64,000 nt of DNA, taken from the NCBI RefSeq assembly GCF_000622225.1, contig NZ_JHWD01000017.1:1-64000 (forward strand), written 5' to 3'. Origin of the DNA: Roseomonas mucosa ATCC BAA-692 (GTDB lineage Bacteria; Pseudomonadota; Alphaproteobacteria; Acetobacterales; Acetobacteraceae). The notes beneath the pieces were generated by a model, which was not told where the DNA came from, ran no database searches, and saw nothing but the letters and a program-made list of their open reading frames with translations. Positions 59,583-64,000 of the stretch are shown here, one piece after another (position 1 is the stretch's first letter; each line of letters starts with the position of its first letter). A program made the translations under genes and the position numbers.

Positions 59583-60899
59583 TCAGCCGTGGTGGTTGTA
59601 GCGGCGGTAGACGATCTGCGTCGGCGGGCCGACCAGGTACTTCCCGACACCTTCCCGCAGGGCCCGCGCATAGACGGGCAGTGCGCCCTCGAAAGCCTCG
59701 ATCGTGCGGTCGATGGCGTCGTCGTCATGGGCATAGCTGATCACCAGCGAAGGGCCGATGACGCCACGCCGGATCAGCTCCTGCATCAGCAGGGCGCGGA
59801 AATGCTGGGAGGCATGGCCCTCCGCGTCGCGCGTGCCGAAGACGAGGTTGCTGCCCCGCCCCTCGATCGGCACATGCTCCGCCAGCCCCAGCGCCGCCGT
59901 CCGCTCGCGCAGCGCGGCCGCCAGGCGGTCGCCCTGGCGCTGCATGGTCTCCACCACCGGTTCCTCGCGGTACACCCGCATCGTGGCTATGGCGGCGGCC
60001 AGGGCATGGGTTTCCCCGCCATGGGTGGTGGACAGCAGGAAGACCCGCTCCCCCTGGTGTTGCAGACCGCCCAGCTCCATGTAGCGGCGCTTTCCGGCCA
60101 GGGCGGAAATGGCGAAGCCATTGGCCAGCGCCTTGCCGAAAGTGCTGAGATCCGGGTCCAGCCCGTAATATTCCTGGCCGCCGCCATTCGCGAGGCGGAA
60201 GCCGTTGATCATCTCGTCCAGGATGAAAAGCGCGCCGTTCTCCTGGCACAGCGCCTGGACCGCGGGCAGATAGCCCGGCGGCGCATCGGCGTATTTGCAG
60301 CTTTCCATCAGGACGCCCGCGATCCGTCCGGGATGCGCGGCGAAGAGCGCGCGCAGGGCCTCGATATCGCCATAGGGAAAGCGCAGGCTCAGGCTGACAT
60401 TCTCCGGCGGAATGCCCGCATCCATCGCCGTGGTGCCGATAAACCAGTCGTCATAGGAAAAGAAGGGGTGGTCGGCGCAGAAGGCGATCATGTCGCGCTT
60501 CGTGGCGGCCCGTGCGATCTTCACCGCGGCGGAAACGGCGGTGCTGCCGTCCTTGGTGAACTTCACCATCTCCGCGGCGGGCACCATGGACAGGAAGGCC
60601 TCGGCGCATTCCACTTCCAGCCGGTGCGGGCGGCAGAAATTGGTGCCGAGGGACAGGGCCTCCCGCACCGCTGCCAGCACGGCGGGGTGCCCGTGCCCCA
60701 GCCCCACGGAGCGCAGCCCCGGGCTGTATTCGATGTACTCGTTGCCGTCCGCGTCCCAGACATGGCAACCCTCGCCACGCTCGATGAAGCCGGGGGCCAG
60801 TTCGGGGAACTGGTCGTCGCCCTTGGCATAGGTGTGGGCCCCGCCGGGGATCACCGCATGGGCCCTGGCCTGCAAACGCCTGGATTCGGGATAGGGCAT
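59583..60899 (-). CDS. Class III aminotransferase, glutamate-1-semialdehyde aminomutase-like
   Basis: A 438-residue PLP enzyme. PLP Lys256 lies in DLSTFGKALANGFAISALAGKRRYME; Asp228 is in LFILDEMINGFR; the start VIPGGAHTYAKGDDQFPELAPGFIERGEGCHVWDADGNEYIEYSPGL is of the HemL-like branch. Differences such as THTYAKG make it unlikely to be the tetrapyrrole enzyme HemL itself. Relatives of this type occur in amino-sugar and natural product clusters. No partner genes are adjacent, so the substrate is unknown. Confidence 0.87.
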   Translation of the reverse strand: MPYPESRRLQARAHAVIPGGAHTYAKGDDQFPELAPGFIERGEGCHVWDADGNEYIEYSPGLRSVGLGHGHPAVLAAVREALSLGTNFCRPHRLEVECAEAFLSMVPAAEMVKFTKDGSTAVSAAVKIARAATKRDMIAFCADHPFFSYDDWFIGTTAMDAGIPPENVSLSLRFPYGDIEALRALFAAHPGRIAGVLMESCKYADAPPGYLPAVQALCQENGALFILDEMINGFRLANGGGQEYYGLDPDLSTFGKALANGFAISALAGKRRYMELGGLQHQGERVFLLSTTHGGETHALAAAIATMRVYREEPVVETMQRQGDRLAAALRERTAALGLAEHVPIEGRGSNLVFGTRDAEGHASQHFRALLMQELIRRGVIGPSLVISYAHDDDAIDRTIEAFEGALPVYARALREGVGKYLVGPPTQIVYRRYNHHG

Positions 60900-61109
60900 T
60901 CGTCCGCTGAGCTCCGCCGATCGGTTTGGGATTGCCAGCCGCGCCCGCTATCGTGAAACGCCCCAGCCATGGCGTCTCCCATCGGCCGGACGCCGTCGCT
61001 GGCCTTTGTTGCAACGCCACGTTCCGTCTCATTTCTTAGTGGCGGCGTTGTTTGACAGTAAGAAGTATATTGTGAATTGTGGGATAGGGTTTTCACGTTA
61101 GGGTTGTTC

Positions 61110-61439
61110 ATGGACGATTTTTGGACAACCATCGACAGCGCCGACGACCTGCGTCTCGGTGAGGTCATGCCCGCCTGGTTCGCCGGGCGTATGATGGCGG
61201 ATGACTGGCTGTTCGGCCTGCTGCTGACCACGGGCCACACCATGATCATCCGCAATATCGACGCCATCCATGTGTCGCGTACCGGGCATGTCCTGCTCGA
61301 CGTGAACATGGCCACGGCGTCGGATGCGCCGCGGCTTTCCGGGCCGCTCCTCACCTCCCCGACGGAACGCGGCCGCGCGACCGTTGCCTTGGCGCAGGTG
61401 GCCGTGGCCTTCGAGCTCAAGGACGTGCCGGAGGACTGA
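61110..61439 (+). CDS. Hypothetical protein
   Basis: A 109-residue protein starting MDDFWTTIDSADDLRLGEVMPAWFAGRMMADDWLFGLLLTTG. It has a hydrophobic centre (FGLLLTTGHTMIIRNIDAIHVSRTGHVLLDVNM) that reads like a small beta-rich domain, and a low-GC leader with TTGACA at 61052-61057. I do not recognise a family. A TTG 11 codons earlier is also in frame. The region upstream is notably A+T-rich, suggesting its own promoter and perhaps H-NS control. Confidence 0.65.
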   Translation: MDDFWTTIDSADDLRLGEVMPAWFAGRMMADDWLFGLLLTTGHTMIIRNIDAIHVSRTGHVLLDVNMATASDAPRLSGPLLTSPTERGRATVALAQVAVAFELKDVPED

Positions 61440-61538
61440 GCGCCGGGTCCCGCCGGTCGTCTTCCGCGACACCCCTTGGAGCTACCCCCCTCCGCCCGGG
61501 AATGGTAGCCGGGGAGGGTCAGCAGGAAGGGGGTGACC

Positions 61539-61943
61539 ATGGGTCGTCGTCAGATGAAGGGCGCCAACCGCCGGACCACGAAGCCCCGGGCGAAGTCCGT
61601 GGAAGGTCCGGTCCTGGAGCAGGAACGGCCCGGCCACCCGGCCGAGGCGGAGATCGCGCGGCTGCGGCAGGAATTGCGGGAGGCCCGCGCCACCCTGGAG
61701 CGGCTGGCGCTGACGCATGAACCCGAGGCCGCCCGGGCCGCCCTGTCCCGGCGCCTCGCGGAGCTGGAGGAGGCCCGGCAGGTCGCGCGCGGCCATGCCG
61801 TGGAAGCCGCCCTGGCGCGTTCCCGGGCCGAGGCCGACCTGCAGGCGCTGCGCAACGCCCTCTCCCGCGCACCGGGCCTGTCGGGCTGGCTCCTGCGCCG
61901 CGCCCAGCGGCGGCTGGAGGAAAAGACGCCGCACCAGGGGTGA
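61539..61943 (+). CDS. Hypothetical coiled-coil protein
   Basis: A 134-residue charged protein: a basic front MGRRQMKGANRRTTKPRAKS, then long heptad-like helices (AEAEIARLRQELREARATLERLALTHEPEAARAALSRRLAELEEARQVARGHAVEAALARSRAEADLQALRNALS). It ends with a short amphipathic GLSGWLLRRAQRRLEEK. A good ribosome site AGGAAGGGGG precedes ATG 61539. Family not recognised; convergent with the next gene. Confidence 0.6.
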   Translation: MGRRQMKGANRRTTKPRAKSVEGPVLEQERPGHPAEAEIARLRQELREARATLERLALTHEPEAARAALSRRLAELEEARQVARGHAVEAALARSRAEADLQALRNALSRAPGLSGWLLRRAQRRLEEKTPHQG

Positions 61944-62019
61944 TGCGGGCGGAGCCTGCCCCGGGGACGGCCACGAAGCGCAGTGCCGAAGCCCAGGCGG
62001 CCCCGCCCCGCGTGGGCTT

Positions 62020-62817
62020 CTACTGCTGCGGCCCCTTTCCGGGCATGGGCGGCGTGGCCGGGGCATGGCGGCTGCCGGCAGGCCGGCCACGCCGGCGATG
62101 GATCGGGATCACCTCGGCCGAACGTGGCAGGAAGTGCTCGGCGACGCGCCGGGGATCGGCCTCTCCGGCCCGCAGTTCCAGGCAGCGGCCCAGGATGTCG
62201 CGCAGGGCGCCGTTCTCCGCCGCCGCCAGCGTCTCCAGCCAGTCGGTCAGGAAGGCGTTCACCTCGGAGGACATGCCCCGGCTGCAACAGGCGGCCACGT
62301 CCTCCAGCTCGCGCGCCTCCAGCCCTTCCCGGAGGCGCCGCAGCGGCGCGATGACGCCGTGGCGGAGCAGCGCACCGAAGACACCGCCCCGATTCGCCAG
62401 CCGCTCCTCCTCCAGCGCCTTCAGCAGCGCCGATGCGGCCTGCGTATCCTCCGATTCGAGCCAGGCGCTCGCCGCCGTCAGGGCGACCTGCCAGTCCGGA
62501 TCCAGCCGCAGGAAGGGGCCCCAGGTGCTGCCCGGCAGGGGGTAGCGCCCGGCATAGGCCCGCAGGGCCCGCACCGCCTCGCGCCGGCTCCACAGCGGAA
62601 GCCCGTTGGCGAGGCCGAAGGCATAGAGCTCCTCCAGGGAGGTCCGTGCGGCCCGGTCGTCATGCAGCCCGGCTCGCAGGGCCTCCCCCAGCAGCATGTC
62701 CTCGTAACCCCGCCAGGATCGCAGGCGGCGGTCCAGCGAGGGTTCCTCCAGGAGCCGGGCGAAGCTCTCGGGTTCGGTCAGGAACAGGGGCTGCCAGGTG
62801 ATATGGGGTCGTGGCAT
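62020..62817 (-). CDS. Hypothetical helical-repeat protein
   Basis: A 265-residue protein, apparently all helical: LTEPESFARLLEEPSLDRRLRSWRGYEDMLLGEALRAGL, TSLEELYAFGLANGLPLWSRREAVRALRAYAGRYP, DPDWQVALTAASAWLESEDTQAASALLKALEEERLA. The pattern suggests HEAT-like repeats. No catalytic motif or signal peptide is visible. ATG 62817 is chosen because it gives a compact start (MPRPHITWQPLFL). Its regulation and partners are unknown. Confidence 0.6.
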   Translation of the reverse strand: MPRPHITWQPLFLTEPESFARLLEEPSLDRRLRSWRGYEDMLLGEALRAGLHDDRAARTSLEELYAFGLANGLPLWSRREAVRALRAYAGRYPLPGSTWGPFLRLDPDWQVALTAASAWLESEDTQAASALLKALEEERLANRGGVFGALLRHGVIAPLRRLREGLEARELEDVAACCSRGMSSEVNAFLTDWLETLAAAENGALRDILGRCLELRAGEADPRRVAEHFLPRSAEVIPIHRRRGRPAGSRHAPATPPMPGKGPQQ

Positions 62818-63128
62818 GGAATTTTTCCCCTGCGTCCGGTGCGGGCCTCGAAAGCCTGCCCGGCACTGTGCCGGCATCTGGTTGAGAAAAGGTTAACGAC
62901 ACACCCCGGCGCTAAGAATCCGGCAACCATTCCGCATCCGGGCTTTCCGGCCCTCGCCGCATCCGCTGGCGCCCGCGCCGCGCCTTCCCCGGCATCGCAT
63001 CGCCGGGCTGCGGAACGGGGCCCGCAGGGTGAACCCTGTCCAGACAGCGGCGTTCCCGTTGGGCCCCGGCCGGGCCGGCGCTCCCTTTCCGGGGCGCCGC
63101 TGCCCGGCCGCAGAAGGAGATCCGGACG
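62818..63128. other. Intergenic region between divergent genes
   Basis: About 310 bases separating the helical-repeat gene and the PfpI-like gene. It ends with AGAAGGAGATCC, a good ribosome site for the latter. Two GC-rich self-complementary stretches occur (about 62980-63015 and 63080-63110), but nothing specific is recognised. Confidence 0.4.
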
Positions 63129-63842
63129 ATGGCAAAGGGACAGGTGCTGGTGGTCGCGACGTCACATGGCCTCCTGGGCGACGGGCCGGAGCGCACCGGG
63201 CTGTGGCTGGAGGAGCTGGCCGTGCCCTACTACGCCCTGCTGGATGCGGGCTTCGAGGTGCTCCTGGCCTCCACCGCCGGCGGCGAGATCCCCTTCGACC
63301 CGCGCAGCCTGCCGGGCGCCTCGCCCGAGCCCAATGGCATCCACGGCGCCGTGGGCCGCTTCCTGGCCGATGAGGGCGCCATGGCCCTGGCCCGCGCCTC
63401 GTCGGGGCTGGAGGACGTGGCGGAGCAGCCCCATGACGCGGTCTTCCTGCCGGGCGGTCATGGCACGATGTGGGACCTGCCGGCCAGCCGGCCGCTGGCC
63501 ACGCTGGTCGGCCACGCCATGGAGGCCGGCAAGCCGGTCGCCGCCCTCTGCCACGGTCCGGCCGGGCTGGTGGCGGCGCATCGCAAGGGCACCAGCGCCC
63601 CGGTGGTGGAGGGACGGCGGGTCACGGGCTTCAGCAACCGCGAGGAAGCCGCCACGGGCCTGTCGGAGACGGTTCCCTTCCTGCTGGAGGACCGGCTGCG
63701 CTCCCTGGGCGCGCACTACGAGAGCGGCCCGGACTTCACGGGATTCGCGCTGCGCGACGGCAACCTGATCACCGGGCAGAACCCGCAATCCTCGGCGCTG
63801 GTGGCGCAGCATCTGCTTGCCGCCCTGGAGGAGCGCCACTGA
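63129..63842 (+). CDS. DJ-1/PfpI superfamily protein (Hsp31-like glutamine amidotransferase fold)
   Basis: A 237-residue protein with a class I amidotransferase-like fold. The nucleophile elbow is AALCHGPAGLV with Cys141 and His142. The acidic partner lies in GLWLEELAVPYYALLDAGFEV, and DAVFLPGGHGTMWDLPAS is the usual preceding turn. The branch includes Hsp31/YhbO proteins with glyoxalase III or deglycase-like activity against reactive carbonyls. A strong AGAAGGAGA ribosome site precedes ATG 63129. Stands alone. Confidence 0.9.
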   Translation: MAKGQVLVVATSHGLLGDGPERTGLWLEELAVPYYALLDAGFEVLLASTAGGEIPFDPRSLPGASPEPNGIHGAVGRFLADEGAMALARASSGLEDVAEQPHDAVFLPGGHGTMWDLPASRPLATLVGHAMEAGKPVAALCHGPAGLVAAHRKGTSAPVVEGRRVTGFSNREEAATGLSETVPFLLEDRLRSLGAHYESGPDFTGFALRDGNLITGQNPQSSALVAQHLLAALEERH

Positions 63843-63900
63843 TCCGGTCGGCATGGGTTTTCCTGGCACCAGGGCGCCCTGCCAGCCCCCATGCCCGGTA

Positions 63901-64000
63901 TCAGCGGCGTGACAGCACGACCAGATAGCCGCAGGGCTGTTCCGAGGCGTTCTCGAAGCCGCAATCCGCCGGGGCGCCCAGCACCAGGCAGTCCCCGGCG
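63901..64000 (-). CDS. C-terminal end of a protein, possibly a cupin-domain regulator (partial)
   Basis: The minus strand reads into the window with AGDCLVLGAPADCGFENASE, then QPCGYLVVLSRR and a stop at 63901-63903. The final beta strands (GDCLVL, CGFENASEQPCGYLVVL) resemble the end of a cupin_2 domain, as in XRE-cupin transcription factors. Only 32 codons are visible, so the call is tentative. Confidence 0.45.
   Translation of the reverse strand, partial: AGDCLVLGAPADCGFENASEQPCGYLVVLSRR

Noticed and set aside
59583-60899. HemL, the tetrapyrrole aminomutase
   Set aside because: The fold and PLP site fit the family, but several HemL-typical segments differ and there are no heme genes nearby.

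Overview
The window is about 70% GC with dense, often overlapping (ATGA/GTGA) genes. Gene content (short H-NS-family protein, quinate to beta-ketoadipate catabolism, Bug/TRAP binding proteins, CobW/DUF1826 zinc genes, an RpfF/RpfC pair) points to an alphaproteobacterium of the Acetobacteraceae, most like Roseomonas. That assignment is inferred from gene style, not from a marker gene. I saw no rRNA, tRNA, CRISPR array, prophage or transposase gene.

Left part (1-10957, minus strand): a basic amino acid ABC transporter (two permeases and an ATPase cut by the window edge), a TIM-barrel isomerase, a cobalamin-type ABC importer (btuF-btuC-btuD) behind a clear cobalamin riboswitch, a zinc-scarcity operon (DUF1826, CobW GTPase, DUF6525-like) with a Zur-like box, and an unusual pyruvate kinase.

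11052-20461 (minus): a quinate/shikimate degradation cluster. Type II dehydroquinase and an NAD-type shikimate/quinate dehydrogenase feed 3-dehydroshikimate to a QuiC-type dehydratase, which makes protocatechuate. PcaB, a PcaD-PcaC fusion, PcaIJ and PcaF take the ring-cleavage product to succinyl-CoA and acetyl-CoA. Protocatechuate dioxygenase (pcaGH) is not in the window. A DUF849 (BKACE) enzyme inside the cluster may be an alternative last step.

20955-31829: envelope and lipoprotein genes, an orphan TRAP binding protein and an AEC carrier, then a Phe/Tyr operon (chorismate mutase, aminotransferase, prephenate dehydrogenase), a small zinc-finger protein and DNA polymerase I.

32326-44409: a hybrid kinase facing a DSF synthase (RpfC/RpfF-like quorum-sensing pair), a sugar epimerase divergent from a DUF4910 peptidase-like protein, a glycosyltransferase, a RutE-like reductase, an orphan response regulator, ribA, an L,D-transpeptidase and an Smr protein.

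44849-51635 (minus): a complete seven-gene tetronate (L-threonate/D-erythronate) operon with its DeoR regulator and candidate operators. 51912-58822: a bicupin protein, a divergent IclR regulator, a Bug binding protein and a three-gene set (two-cluster Fe-S protein, fumarate-reductase-like flavoprotein, NuoF-like subunit). This set looks like an NADH-linked soluble oxidoreductase and is the strongest candidate here for an undescribed system. 59152-64000: H-NS-like protein, a class III aminotransferase, hypothetical proteins, a DJ-1/PfpI protein and the end of a cupin protein.

Scattered between genes are eight copies or fragments of one intergenic element. Its ends are inverted copies of each other and each end folds on itself, like a MITE. 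One copy lies inside the btu operon.
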